64,000 bases of DNA, taken from JAIQFL01 sp035295745 (GTDB lineage: Bacteria > Acidobacteriota > Terriglobia > Bryobacterales > Bryobacteraceae). The notes below the pieces were generated by a model. That model was not told where the DNA came from, made no database searches, and was given only the letters and a program-made list of their open reading frames with translations. The stretch is from positions 1 to 64,000 of the forward strand of contig DATGIL010000066.1 of the NCBI GenBank assembly GCA_035295745.1, given 5' to 3'. This document shows, in pieces, positions 26,401 to 34,359 of the stretch; position 1 is the first letter of the stretch, and each line of letters opens with the position of its first letter. The position numbers and the translations under genes are program-made.

Positions 26401-26948
26401 CCAAGCCCGTCGATTTGATCGCCGGCGGCTGGCAGCTTTCGGGTATCTGGCTGTATGAGTCTGGAGCGCCCTTCACACCGTCGTATACGGATTGCGGCAA
26501 GGATGAGGACACCGGGCCGTGCCGCCCCAACCTGGTGGGCAGTGGCAGCGTTCCGAATCCCAGCGCGTCCGGCTGGTACGCGGTCGCCACACCGGGAACT
26601 ACGGGCACGGGCTGCCTTGCTACCGCGAACGCTACTCCCGAATTGAACGCCAACGGCTGCACGCGTGGACCTTGGAGCCGGCCGGCGGCCGGTACTTTCG
26701 GCAATGTGGCGCGTGACTCATTCTTCGGTCCGCACCTCTTTAACGCCGATCTCTCCCTGAGCAAGAATTTTCACATCACGGAGAGGATCGGAGCGCAGTT
26801 CCGGGCCGAGCTGTTTAACGCCTTCAATCACGTCAATTTGGGACAGCCCAATGCGTCGGTGGACTCGCCCACGGCCGGACAGATTTTCAGCATCGCGGGT
26901 TTGACGCAGATGCGCAAATGGCAGTTCGGCCTGCGTGCTAATTTCTAA
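23493..26948 (+). CDS. Oar-like TonB-dependent outer-membrane receptor
   Basis: The 1151-residue protein has a signal peptide (G-F-L-A-F-I-S-L-P-A-A-S-F-G-Q), a carboxypeptidase-regulatory-like domain (about 28-110: G-S-I-V-G-T-V-T-D-S-T-N-A-A-I-P), a plug domain (about 125-240) and a large beta-barrel that ends G-L-R-A-N-F with a terminal aromatic residue. It belongs to the same expanded family as the receptor at 15164 but is not a recent duplicate. The ATG at 23493 has a strong purine site (gaggggg). The next gene, a cytochrome/copper protein, starts 14 bases before this stop, so the two are probably translated from one message. Substrate unknown. Confidence 0.88.
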   Translation: MGKPCRVALGFLAFISLPAASFGQAVFGSIVGTVTDSTNAAIPHAKITIRDVGKGVTYNGTTNDTGNYSQTHLIVGLYEVRVEAQGFETFVQQNVNVEVDANTQVNVQLHPGAVGETVSVTAEVPLLKTERSDVSDTITQKAVMELPVFSRDVSKLYFLVPGVQATGTTAASEQPQDIYRPSIGGQYWGGISFQLDGTDNRESVLGEPVITPNLDSVSELKITTTAYDAEFGQASQAVISAQTKSGSNMLHGGGFWYRRDQHGAARDPFAQSVPIVGSGGQFLPPQVWNQFGGSLGGPIQKDKTFFFGDYQGTAQKNGGSLLTRVPTAAERGGDLSDLATPIFNPCPGLTTGVNCNVDPSVRQQFTGGVIPASLLSPQALALLQLIPLPNLPGATGSAPNYSASGAGIVNWNSFDVRIDRYQTEKLHMFGRYSFLGVNQTNPGAFGLEAGGPTFSTTAFSGAASLRDQSLSYGIDYVVKPNWLTDFRFGFFRYRVFVNPNGLGTSPAKDAGIPGLNLDSFYTSGMPAFYLQGTGGFNFGYALNVNSCNCPLNEQENEFQWVSNTTHNFGNHALKFGVDVRFQQNLRVPSDSHRSGEITFSATTTEGPNGGGLGLASYLLGDVGTFARYVSNSTEAAERQKRLFTYIQDTWRITPKLTVNYGLRWEIYFPQYVNAKDSGGFQSIKTGEVLIAGENGIGLNGNIDTSLTHFAPRLGISYQLDPKTVIRTGYGRSYDVGVFGVSFGHNVTQNVPVLANQSLNPANPWLPVFTLNQGPTSLDPTTILATQPKGATGNPILPNGIAPNVLPWTSNDTMRLPVVDAWNFTVEHQFTASTVLSVAYVGNHGYHVTAGGTNYNINQPSIVGFGTLNTNQRRLFYNEFGWTQSIKYFADDSSVKFNSLQVRGEKRFTGGLQITGNFTWASAFDYANDYFYWNHNIDYGREGGVRRFVFNLTNVYELPFGKGKYFLKSASKPVDLIAGGWQLSGIWLYESGAPFTPSYTDCGKDEDTGPCRPNLVGSGSVPNPSASGWYAVATPGTTGTGCLATANATPELNANGCTRGPWSRPAAGTFGNVARDSFFGPHLFNADLSLSKNFHITERIGAQFRAELFNAFNHVNLGQPNASVDSPTAGQIFSIAGLTQMRKWQFGLRANF

Positions 26949-28830
26949 CACGAACCGGTTTTCCTCGCTCCTTGTATTCATGGCGGCGTTACTGCCTGCA
27001 GCAACGCCGCCGACTTTCCACAAAGACATCGCTCCGATCCTCTATCACAACTGCGCTCCGTGCCATCGGCCAGGGGAAGCCGGGCCATTCTCCTTACTGA
27101 GCTACGACGACGCGAAGAAGCGTGCCGCTCAGATCGCCGCAGTCACGCGAAAGCGCTACATGCCGCCATGGCTTCCGCTTCACGGATTCGGGGACTTTGC
27201 CGGCGAAACGCGGCTAAGCGACCAACAGATTGAAATGATCGGACAGTGGGCAACTGCCGGCGCACCGGAAGGATCGGCGGCAGATGGTCCGCGCCCGCCG
27301 GTATTCACGGCTGGTTGGCAGCTTGGCCCGCCGGATTTGGTTATCACCGCTGACAAGCCCTTCACCGTGCCGGCGGATGGCCCCGACGTATTCTGGAACT
27401 TTATACTCTCCCCGGACCTCCGCGATGTGAAGCAGGTGCGGGCCATCGAGATCCGGCCCGGCAACAGCCGCAGCGTGCATCATGCCAATCTGCTGATCGA
27501 TCGCGACCGGACGCAGCGCTCTCGCGAAAAGGCAAGGGGCGAGGGCTTCGCGGGGATGGATCTGACGATCGCCTCAAACACCTTTGACCCCGACAGCCAC
27601 TTTCTCTTCTGGAAACCTGGCGGCGCGCCATCGGAAGAGCCGCCCGGAATGGCGTTGAGTCTCGAACCGAAGAACGATCTGGTCCTGAATGTCCATTTGC
27701 GGCCCACGGGCAAACCCGAACTGGTGCAGCCCTCGGTGGGCTTGTATTTCACCGATCAACCGGCAACCAAGTTTCCAATGCTGATTCAGCTCGAGCACGA
27801 TGGCGCGCTCGACATTCCAGCCGGCGACGCCAGATTCGCGGTGGCCGACGACTTCACCATGCCGCTGGATGCCGATTTGATGGCCATCTATCCGCACGCG
27901 CACTACCTGGGCAAACAGCTGGAGGCCTTCGCCACGCTGCCGGATGGCACGAAGCGCTGGCTGATTCGGATTGAAGATTGGGACCTGAACTGGCAGGCCG
28001 TCTACCACTATCGCGAGCCCGTCTTTCTTCCCAAGGGCACGGTGGTTTCGATGCGGTACCTGTACGACAATTCGGCGGCGAATCCGCGCAATCCGAATTC
28101 GCCGCCCAAGCGGGTGCGCGGCGGTAACCAGTCGTCTGACGAGATGTCACATCTCTGGTTGCAGGTTCTGCCGCGGGCTGGCGGGGACAAGCGCCTGGTC
28201 TTTCAGGAGTCACTCATGAGGCACCGGCTCGAAAAGTACCCAGCCGACTTTTTGGCGCACTACAACCTGGGTGCTCTCGAACTGATGCGCAATGAGAGGG
28301 ACTCGGCCATCGCCCACCTGGAAGCGGCGGTGCGCGCGGAACCTCGCGAGCCAGCGGGTTTGAACGCATTAGGAGCGGCGTATCAGCTTGACGGCCGAGG
28401 TAAGGCAGCGATCGAGCAGTTCCGGCGCGTGTTGCAGATCCGGCCTGATGATCCGATGGCGCTGTACAACCTGGGAACCACGCTTGCAGACACGGGATCA
28501 CTCGAGGAGGCGGCTGCGGCCTTCCGCCGCTTTCTCGCTACGTCGCCGGACGATGGGCCGGCGGGCCAGCATCTGGGCGACATTCTGAGCGAACTCGGAA
28601 ATGCGGCCGCCGAAGAGGGCCGGCTCGAAGCCGCAGCGCAGTATTGCCGCGAGTTGGTGAAGCTCGATCCCAACGATGCCGACCGGCGAAATAATCTGGG
28701 TGTGATTCTCGCGCGATCGGGTAACTTCACTGGAGCGGTGGAACAGTTCGAAGCTGCGCTGAAAATTAGTCCTGCGCACGAAGCAGCGCGCCGCAATTTG
28801 GATGCTGCGAGGAAACGACTGGGCCGATAG
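26935..28830 (+). CDS. Secreted cytochrome c / copper monooxygenase-like / TPR fusion protein
   Basis: The 631-residue product starts at a GTG inside the end of the receptor gene and has a signal peptide. A heme c motif C-A-P-C-H lies at 40-44. The middle part has the six copper ligands expected of type II ascorbate-dependent monooxygenases of the PHM/DBM fold: H182-H183 (V-H-H-A-N-L-L), H254 (L-N-V-H-L-R), H321 and H323 (Y-P-H-A-H-Y-L-G) and M404 (D-E-M-S-H-L-W). Residues from about 425 to the end are TPR repeats. Such proteins could hydroxylate a substrate at copper with electrons from the heme. A later ATG (26980) is possible as start. The role with the receptor is inferred. Confidence 0.75.
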   Translation: MLISNTNRFSSLLVFMAALLPAATPPTFHKDIAPILYHNCAPCHRPGEAGPFSLLSYDDAKKRAAQIAAVTRKRYMPPWLPLHGFGDFAGETRLSDQQIEMIGQWATAGAPEGSAADGPRPPVFTAGWQLGPPDLVITADKPFTVPADGPDVFWNFILSPDLRDVKQVRAIEIRPGNSRSVHHANLLIDRDRTQRSREKARGEGFAGMDLTIASNTFDPDSHFLFWKPGGAPSEEPPGMALSLEPKNDLVLNVHLRPTGKPELVQPSVGLYFTDQPATKFPMLIQLEHDGALDIPAGDARFAVADDFTMPLDADLMAIYPHAHYLGKQLEAFATLPDGTKRWLIRIEDWDLNWQAVYHYREPVFLPKGTVVSMRYLYDNSAANPRNPNSPPKRVRGGNQSSDEMSHLWLQVLPRAGGDKRLVFQESLMRHRLEKYPADFLAHYNLGALELMRNERDSAIAHLEAAVRAEPREPAGLNALGAAYQLDGRGKAAIEQFRRVLQIRPDDPMALYNLGTTLADTGSLEEAAAAFRRFLATSPDDGPAGQHLGDILSELGNAAAEEGRLEAAAQYCRELVKLDPNDADRRNNLGVILARSGNFTGAVEQFEAALKISPAHEAARRNLDAARKRLGR

Positions 28831-29064
28831 TGAGAAGTGGCCGCGCAGACATCTCCGGTTTTCTCCGCTAACCACAGCGCACCTGCACCGTCTTAAACAG
28901 TGAGGAGAAGCAGTTCATTATGGGCTGCTTACCGTAAGATTGAACCAAAGCCGGTGGTTTTTCGTCTTATAGAGGGAAGCCAACCGAATGTCGGAAGTGC
29001 TGACACGGCAACCGGCTTCTAACGACAACCTGCGCCGCAAGGCTTTCCCGAAGGGTTCACCAAT

Positions 29065-29367
29065 ATGTCAAGTAATACCCAAAAGCTCCGAGTGATCCGT
29101 TCCAGGACCGATCACGATCTGTTGATTTTGATTCAACGAGAACTCGACCGTGGGTTCGCGTTGGTGGATTCGGCGATCAGCAGGAATTCTGCGCTCTTCG
29201 CACTGGCCCAGAAGTCGCAGGAGACTGCCTTGTCACTGTTGCCGAAGATCTGCGGGATAAGCGATCAGGACCGGTTGCGGATTGAAACCAGCCTGCGAGA
29301 ATTGCAGTTCCGGCTCGATCGTGTGCCGGTCTATGCCAACCTGCCCTTTACCGCAGTGGCGTCATAA
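29065..29367 (+). CDS. Small conserved-looking hypothetical protein
   Basis: The 100-residue product is mostly helical and charged, with no signal peptide or membrane segment (R-S-R-T-D-H-D-L-L-I-L-I-Q-R-E-L-D-R-G, then S-L-L-P-K-I-C-G-I-S-D-Q-D-R-L-R). The ATG at 29065 has a weak purine stretch (gaaggg) before it. The codon pattern is like the neighbours. It lies alone between the copper protein and a tandem repeat. I do not recognise a family. Confidence 0.55.
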   Translation: MSSNTQKLRVIRSRTDHDLLILIQRELDRGFALVDSAISRNSALFALAQKSQETALSLLPKICGISDQDRLRIETSLRELQFRLDRVPVYANLPFTAVAS

Positions 29368-29371
29368 TCGT

Positions 29372-29840
29372 CGTGAGAAGCTGTGAAGAATCCGGACATC
29401 GCTTGCTCACGCGCGCGGCTCGCAAGCGCACGCATGCGCGCGCACGAAGGTATTTGGGTAGCTTACGAGCCGCGACTTCGGGTAGCTTACGAGCCGCGAC
29501 CGTGAGGGAGCGACGCAAACAGCGTTGTGGCAAGCAAGTTTACGAGCTGAGAGCGTGAGAAGCTGTGAAAATCCGGAGATCGCTTGCTGACGCGCGCGGC
29601 TCGCAATCGCACGTATGCGCGCGAAGGTATTTGGGTAGCTTACGAGCTGCGACTTTGGGTAGCTTACGAGCCGCGACCGTGAGGGAGCGACACAAACAGC
29701 GTTGTGGCAAGCAAGTCTACGAGCTGAGAGCGTGAGAAGCCGTGAAAATCCGGACATCGCTTGCTTACGCGCGCGGCTCGCAAACGCACGTGTCGCGCGC
29801 ACGTATGTTACGAGCCGCGACCGTGAGGGAGCGACCCGCT
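29372..29840. repeat. Tandem repeat, unit about 180 bp, about 2.6 copies
   Basis: The unit starting cgtgagaagctgtgaa lies at 29372-29553 (182 bp), 29554-29730 (177 bp) and, truncated, 29731-29840. Each unit carries the words gcgcgcggctcgcaa, one or two copies of tagcttacgagccgcgac, and ccgtgagggagcgac. The last unit lacks the internal part. The whole block has no gene of its own; frames through it are rich in Arg and are by-products. It ends about 40 bases before the TPR gene at 29884. Confidence 0.85.
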
Positions 29841-29883
29841 TGTGATCTACCCCACTGGAGAGACCGGGTAGAATCAGAAGTGC

Positions 29884-31128
29884 ATGAGGGGCGTGGCCAC
29901 ACTGCAAGTCGCTGCAATACTGACGGCACTTGCACTCTATGGGCAGGAGACCCTGAAGCAGTGGGAAGATCGCGCGCTAGAAGCCAAACGGCGGGGAGAT
30001 GCAGCCGGGGCATTAGCGGCGTGGGACCAGGCGGCGAAGCTCGATCCGAAGTCTGCGCGGATTCAGGACGAAATCGGATTCCTGTTGGCCGTGCTCAATC
30101 GGCGTGACGAGGCGATGGCGCACTTCACCGCGGCGATCGAGAGGGACCCGCGATATGCGCCCGCTCACTATCACCTGGGCGTCGCATATATTCTGCAGGG
30201 CGATGCGCCTCAAGCGATTCCGCAGTTGCAGACTGCGGTGGCTCTCGACCCTGGCAACTTCGAATACCGCTTTCACTTCGGCCAGGCACTCAACGACACG
30301 TCGCATTTTGAGGAGGCGCTTCCGCAATGGCGCCAGGCAACCACCCTGCAGCCCCGCCACTCCGAATCGTGGAATCAATTGGGACTCGCTTTGCAGAATA
30401 CTGGTGACCGGACGGGCGCGCTGGAAGCGTATCAAAGAGCCGTACAATTGGATGGCTCGAATCTGGATGCGCGCAACAGCTTGGGATTCGTGCTCGTAAA
30501 TTCCGGCCGTGCGGCAGATGGCGTGGCGCAGTTTCGAAAGATACTCGAAGCCGATCCCGCCAACAATGCCGCGCGGGTGAACATTGGCTTCGCGCACCTT
30601 CAGAAGGCCGAGTTGGATCAGGCGGAAGCGGAGTTCCGCGAAGTGATCCGCCGCGATCCGAGTTCCGCCATCGCGCATTACGATCTGGGCGTGACCCTCA
30701 AGCAGAAGGACGATCTGGACGGTGCGAAGGCGGAATTGCGCCGCGCACAGGAGTTGGATGCGCGACTGCCTGAGACGCATTACACGCTGGGGATCATTTA
30801 TTGGCAGAGCGGTGCGTTTGAGGATGCTGGACGCGAGATGCAGGCCGCGATCGACCTAAATCCCGCTTATGGCGAAGCGTACTTCATGCTGGGGACGGTG
30901 CTCAAGCAGAAGGGCGACCTGGAAGGTGCAGAACGGGCTCTCCGGTCGGCGATGCGCTTCGAACCGTCGAATCCGGGGCCATATAACACGCTGGGTCAGG
31001 TGCTTCGCGCGAAGGGCGATCTGGAGGGCAGCAAGCAGGCATTCGCGGAAGGCGCGCGGGCCAAGGAAAGCAAAGACGCGGAGTTGGGCAAGATGCTGCA
31101 AAGGCATCCGACACCTCCAGTGCGGTGA
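29884..31128 (+). CDS. TPR-repeat protein, probably exported
   Basis: This 414-residue protein is built of about eleven consecutive TPR motifs (for example A-P-A-H-Y-H-L-G-V-A-Y-I-L-Q-G-D and A-I-A-H-Y-D-L-G-V-T-L-K-Q-K-D-D) after a short hydrophobic N-terminus (L-Q-V-A-A-I-L-T-A-L-A-L-Y-G) that may be a signal peptide. TPR arrays bind other proteins; none of the repeats shows an enzymatic motif. The ATG sits directly after the tandem repeat block. It resembles the TPR tail of the copper protein upstream. A short inverted repeat caagagg...cctcttg (31141-31168) after the stop could help end transcription. Confidence 0.8.
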   Translation: MRGVATLQVAAILTALALYGQETLKQWEDRALEAKRRGDAAGALAAWDQAAKLDPKSARIQDEIGFLLAVLNRRDEAMAHFTAAIERDPRYAPAHYHLGVAYILQGDAPQAIPQLQTAVALDPGNFEYRFHFGQALNDTSHFEEALPQWRQATTLQPRHSESWNQLGLALQNTGDRTGALEAYQRAVQLDGSNLDARNSLGFVLVNSGRAADGVAQFRKILEADPANNAARVNIGFAHLQKAELDQAEAEFREVIRRDPSSAIAHYDLGVTLKQKDDLDGAKAELRRAQELDARLPETHYTLGIIYWQSGAFEDAGREMQAAIDLNPAYGEAYFMLGTVLKQKGDLEGAERALRSAMRFEPSNPGPYNTLGQVLRAKGDLEGSKQAFAEGARAKESKDAELGKMLQRHPTPPVR

Positions 31129-31184
31129 TGCGTTGATCGGCAAGAGGGTCCGAAGTCGAAACCTCTTGGAGCAGTGCCCGGCGG

Positions 31185-31242
31185 ACGTGCGAAAAGTCTC
31201 GACAGGATTGTCGAGACGGCAGACAGGAGTGTCTGCGCCACC
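31185..31242. repeat. Third copy of the nested double-hairpin element
   Basis: Two palindromes in series are present: gtctcgac-aggatt-gtcgagac (31196-31217) and gcagac-aggagt-gtctgc (31219-31236), followed by gccacc. The order, spacing and the trailing gccac match the elements at 2787-2830 and 2941-2985, while the stem bases differ in a compensatory way. It lies between two convergent genes, where it may act as a transcription barrier. Confidence 0.75.
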
Positions 31243-32274
31243 TCAATGACCGCCGGGGAGCGTGAGTTTCACGGTATCGCCGTGATCGTTCTTCACGATG
31301 GTAGGGCGAGAGGGGGCGGGCGGCTTCTCCGAACCCTGCACTTTCAATTGCGTGTTCTTGGCGGCGAGCAAGCTGGCTTTCTGCGCTTCGATCCCCTTGC
31401 GAATGTCCTCTTCCGAGATGAGGATCGAAAGCCGGATCGTCCCGTTCGATGATTGCAGATCGAGCTTGGTGCCGGTTGGTGACGTGGGCTGGCTCTTGAG
31501 CATCGCCTCGATCATCTTGATGGATTCCGCCATCTGACCGGCAGCTTGCGGGGTGCGCGCGTGAATCTGGCCGGAGATTTCGAGACCCTGTCGCAAGGCC
31601 GCGCCGAATTCGAAGTGGTCGACCGATTCAATGGCATCCGCCGGAGTACCGGTGGGCGGTTTGAGACTCGCGGGCGGATCGCCGACGCCCCAGAAATCGT
31701 AGCGGCTCGCCAGAGAGCGGGCTTGCTGAAGGAGCAAGGGCTTGACCTTCGACGCCGAGGTACGGCGCGCAATCGCGGCCCGAACCTCCGCGGGTTCTCC
31801 GAGGATCGCGGTGGTTTCATCCACGAGCGCCATCGCGCCCGCCGGCTGCTTCGCGTCAGTCCAGACCGGCACACCCTCGAACATCACGGGAGTTCCGGGG
31901 AAATGATTGGCGTCGAATCGCCCGCGGAACACGATCAGTTCCGACGGCTGGTCCTGGACGGCGTTGGAGGCGACGACGATCTGGTCGAGGTCCTGGAAAG
32001 GGTTGAATCCCGAGGCAGGGGCGGATTTGAGCGCCTGCAGAATGGGGGCCAGGGAAGGCTGCCCGCCGTTCATCAGATCGGAGGAGAACTTCTGCATGTC
32101 GCTCTGATAAGACTTGACGAGCGGCGAATTGAGCACACTGCGCAGGGAGACCCCGATCAACAGGCGGGTCCCTGGCGGATAGTACTCCGGCGTAAGGGAA
32201 TCTGCGGCGAATCCGGCGGGTGCCGCGATCACCAGGAGCGTGAGCGCAAGTCGATAGGATCTCACGACTACCAC
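31243..32274 (-). CDS. Exported protein of unknown function
   Basis: The product (343 residues from GTG 32274) has a signal peptide (R-L-A-L-T-L-L-V-I-A-A-P-A-G-F-A-A) and then a soluble region with segments such as P-G-T-R-L-L-I-G-V-S-L-R-S-V-L and V-V-A-S-N-A-V-Q-D-Q-P-S-E-L-I-V-F-R-G-R-F. I do not recognise a named domain. The layout, with 'value of a variable for a self-assessment' style repeats (F-E-G-V-P-V-W, A-M-A-L-V-D-E-T-T-A-I-L-G), is found in other exported proteins of this phylum. The GTG is chosen because agga lies 5 bases before it; the frame is open further upstream. It diverges from the TIGR03435 gene across 209 bases. Confidence 0.6.
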   Translation of the reverse strand: MVVVRSYRLALTLLVIAAPAGFAADSLTPEYYPPGTRLLIGVSLRSVLNSPLVKSYQSDMQKFSSDLMNGGQPSLAPILQALKSAPASGFNPFQDLDQIVVASNAVQDQPSELIVFRGRFDANHFPGTPVMFEGVPVWTDAKQPAGAMALVDETTAILGEPAEVRAAIARRTSASKVKPLLLQQARSLASRYDFWGVGDPPASLKPPTGTPADAIESVDHFEFGAALRQGLEISGQIHARTPQAAGQMAESIKMIEAMLKSQPTSPTGTKLDLQSSNGTIRLSILISEEDIRKGIEAQKASLLAAKNTQLKVQGSEKPPAPSRPTIVKNDHGDTVKLTLPGGH

Positions 32275-32483
32275 ATTGATCCTGTCGGCGCAAAAGCGCC
32301 AGATTGTCGTCGGATAGCTGCCGGTGGAGTACCGTACCTGGCTCACCCCGGCTGCCAGCCCGGGACTCCGTACGATTCGTCCGGCCGTGGGCACGTTCGT
32401 CCAGCCCTCAGCACCCTCGTCACAACTTACTATTCACCGCGGTCGAGTTCCCTCATCCTGATTACCAGGAACATACCCGTCCT

Positions 32484-33263
32484 ATGAAACAGATCGCTGT
32501 TTGCTTCACCATCGCGACCGGCGTCGCCCTTTGCCAGAGTCCGGCCTTCGAGGTAGCGTCAGTCAAGCCGGCCGCGCCCGTCACCGGACATTTTCAATAC
32601 CACATGACCATGCGGATCGACGGCGCTCGTGTTGACATCGTAAACGCCTCACTCACCGATCTCATCCATTCTGCCTATCGCGTTAACTCCTACCAGGTCG
32701 AAGGCCCGTCTTGGATGACCACGCAGAAGTTTGATCTGGAGGCCAAGCTGCCTGAGGGCGGCTCCAAAGACCAGGTGCCCGAGATGTTGCAGGCGCTCTT
32801 GGCAGAGCGCTTCCAACTGGCCGTTCACCGCACCCGCAGGGACCTCCCCGCGTATGCACTGGTACCGCGTAAGGGCGGCGCCAAGCTGAAAGATTCGCCC
32901 CAAGATGCCGGGGCAGGGACGTGGTCGCGAACGTTCGGGCCCGAGGGAACCATGCACATGGAGACGAAGAACATGACCGCCGCCGCGCTCGCCCAACTCG
33001 TGGCGAGTTTTCTGGACTATCCCGTCGTGGATATGACGGACCTCCACGGATCCTATGACATACCTCTCGATTTCTCACCCGAGGATCTGCGCACCGGGGC
33101 GAAGCTTGCGGGAGTCGGAGTGGCCGAGGATCCAGGTCTGCCATCGTCCGGTTCGGCGATTGGCACGTCCCTCCAGCAAGTCGGTCTGAAGCTGGAGTCG
33201 CGAAAGTTGCCGATTGACCTGATCGTCGTCGATCATCTGGAAAAGAATCCCACCGCGAACTGA
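32484..33263 (+). CDS. TIGR03435-family soil-associated exported protein
   Basis: The 259-residue protein has a short signal peptide (C-F-T-I-A-T-G-V-A-L-C-Q-S) and the family pattern: F-E-V-A-S-V-K-P at the mature start, the central L-I-H-S-A-Y-R-V and W-M-T-T-Q-K-F-D-L-E-A-K-L-P, then L-L-A-E-R-F-Q-L-A-V-H-R and A-Y-A-L-V-P-R-K-G-G-A-K-L, and at the end G-L-K-L-E-S-R-K-L-P-I-D-L-I-V-V-D-H-L-E. The family is abundant in Solibacter and related soil acidobacteria; its function is not known. The ATG at 32484 is chosen because it places the signal peptide at the N-terminus. A two-component pair follows 43 bases later. Confidence 0.85.
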   Translation: MKQIAVCFTIATGVALCQSPAFEVASVKPAAPVTGHFQYHMTMRIDGARVDIVNASLTDLIHSAYRVNSYQVEGPSWMTTQKFDLEAKLPEGGSKDQVPEMLQALLAERFQLAVHRTRRDLPAYALVPRKGGAKLKDSPQDAGAGTWSRTFGPEGTMHMETKNMTAAALAQLVASFLDYPVVDMTDLHGSYDIPLDFSPEDLRTGAKLAGVGVAEDPGLPSSGSAIGTSLQQVGLKLESRKLPIDLIVVDHLEKNPTAN

Positions 33264-33306
33264 TCTGCCAAACCGAATCCCCGGGCCGCCGTCAGAGTGG
33301 GAAGGA

Positions 33307-34359
33307 ATGCGCTTCAATCTCCGCAATTCGATGATTTGGGCCGCGCTCGCGTTGGCGTGCTCGGTTTTTGCGGCATGCAGCGTTTTCACATGGTACCCGC
33401 TGACTACCATTCGGAAGGGGCCGCATTTCGGCCACGCCTTGATGTGGGAACTGATTCGGTGGAATCTCTGGCTGCCCATGGCAGCGTTCATCCTGCGCTG
33501 GAATCGCCGGTCGCCAGTGAGGAGCGGGGTTCGCGGTGCGATGTGGTATGCCGGCGTGGGCCTGATCTTTCCGGTGCTCCATACCCTGCTGGTGTTGGCG
33601 CTGTACTTCCCGCTCTCCCCCGCGGGTACCCTGGCTTTCGTGCGCAACCGTTCCGCCGCCCTTTTGCCCGACTTGCTCACGGGTGTGATCGTCTGCGGTC
33701 TGGTGCTGGGCCTGGCGCACGCGCACGCTGGGCAATTGCGGGCCTCGCTTCTGGAGTCTCAATTGGCGCAGGCGGAGTTGGAAGCGCTCAAGATGCAATT
33801 GCACCCGCATTTCCTGTTCAACACGCTGAACTCGATTGCCGCACTGCAAACTGAGGATCCGCCGCGCGCAAGCCGGATGCTGGTCCGTCTATCGGACTTC
33901 CTGCGTCTGACGCTGGAAAATTCGGGAGTGCACGAAGTGAGTCTGCAGCGCGAACTGGATTTTGTTTCGCGCTACCTCGAAATCGAGCGCGCCCGCTTTC
34001 CCCGCAAGCTCACGATTGAGATCGCAGCGGATCCCGATACCCTGGACGTCGCGGTGCCCAACCTGATCTTACAGCCGATAGTCGAAAACGCCATCCGCCA
34101 CGGCATCTCCTCGAAGGCTGCTCCGGGCAAGGTCGCGATTCACGCCAGCCGGCACAACGGCTCCTTGCTGCTCCACGTTCATGACACCGGGCCCGGGATT
34201 CACGGAGTCCCGCGCTACGGTCGAGGCCTGGCCATCACACGATCCCGCCTCGACCGTTTATACGGCGGTGCCTCGAGTTTCTGTCTGGAGAATTCGGCCG
34301 GCGGAGGATTCGATGTGCGTATCGAGATTCCCCTTGCGAAGGAACTATGCGCGTCCTGA
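33307..34359 (+). CDS. LytS/YehU-type sensor histidine kinase
   Basis: The 350-residue protein has four predicted hydrophobic segments in its first 140 residues, then the His_kinase domain with Q-L-H-P-H-F-L-F-N-T-L-N-S-I around His168, which is the phosphorylated residue of this class, and an HATPase part (N-L-I-L-Q-P-I-V-E-N-A-I-R-H-G, D-T-G-P-G-I). It would sense a membrane or extracellular cue and phosphorylate the regulator whose gene overlaps its stop by 13 bases. Length is short because no separate sensor domain is fused. The cue is unknown. Confidence 0.9.
   Translation: MRFNLRNSMIWAALALACSVFAACSVFTWYPLTTIRKGPHFGHALMWELIRWNLWLPMAAFILRWNRRSPVRSGVRGAMWYAGVGLIFPVLHTLLVLALYFPLSPAGTLAFVRNRSAALLPDLLTGVIVCGLVLGLAHAHAGQLRASLLESQLAQAELEALKMQLHPHFLFNTLNSIAALQTEDPPRASRMLVRLSDFLRLTLENSGVHEVSLQRELDFVSRYLEIERARFPRKLTIEIAADPDTLDVAVPNLILQPIVENAIRHGISSKAAPGKVAIHASRHNGSLLLHVHDTGPGIHGVPRYGRGLAITRSRLDRLYGGASSFCLENSAGGGFDVRIEIPLAKELCAS

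Noticed and set aside
29372..29840. CRISPR array
   Set aside because: Units are about 180 bp with no unique spacers between short repeats.
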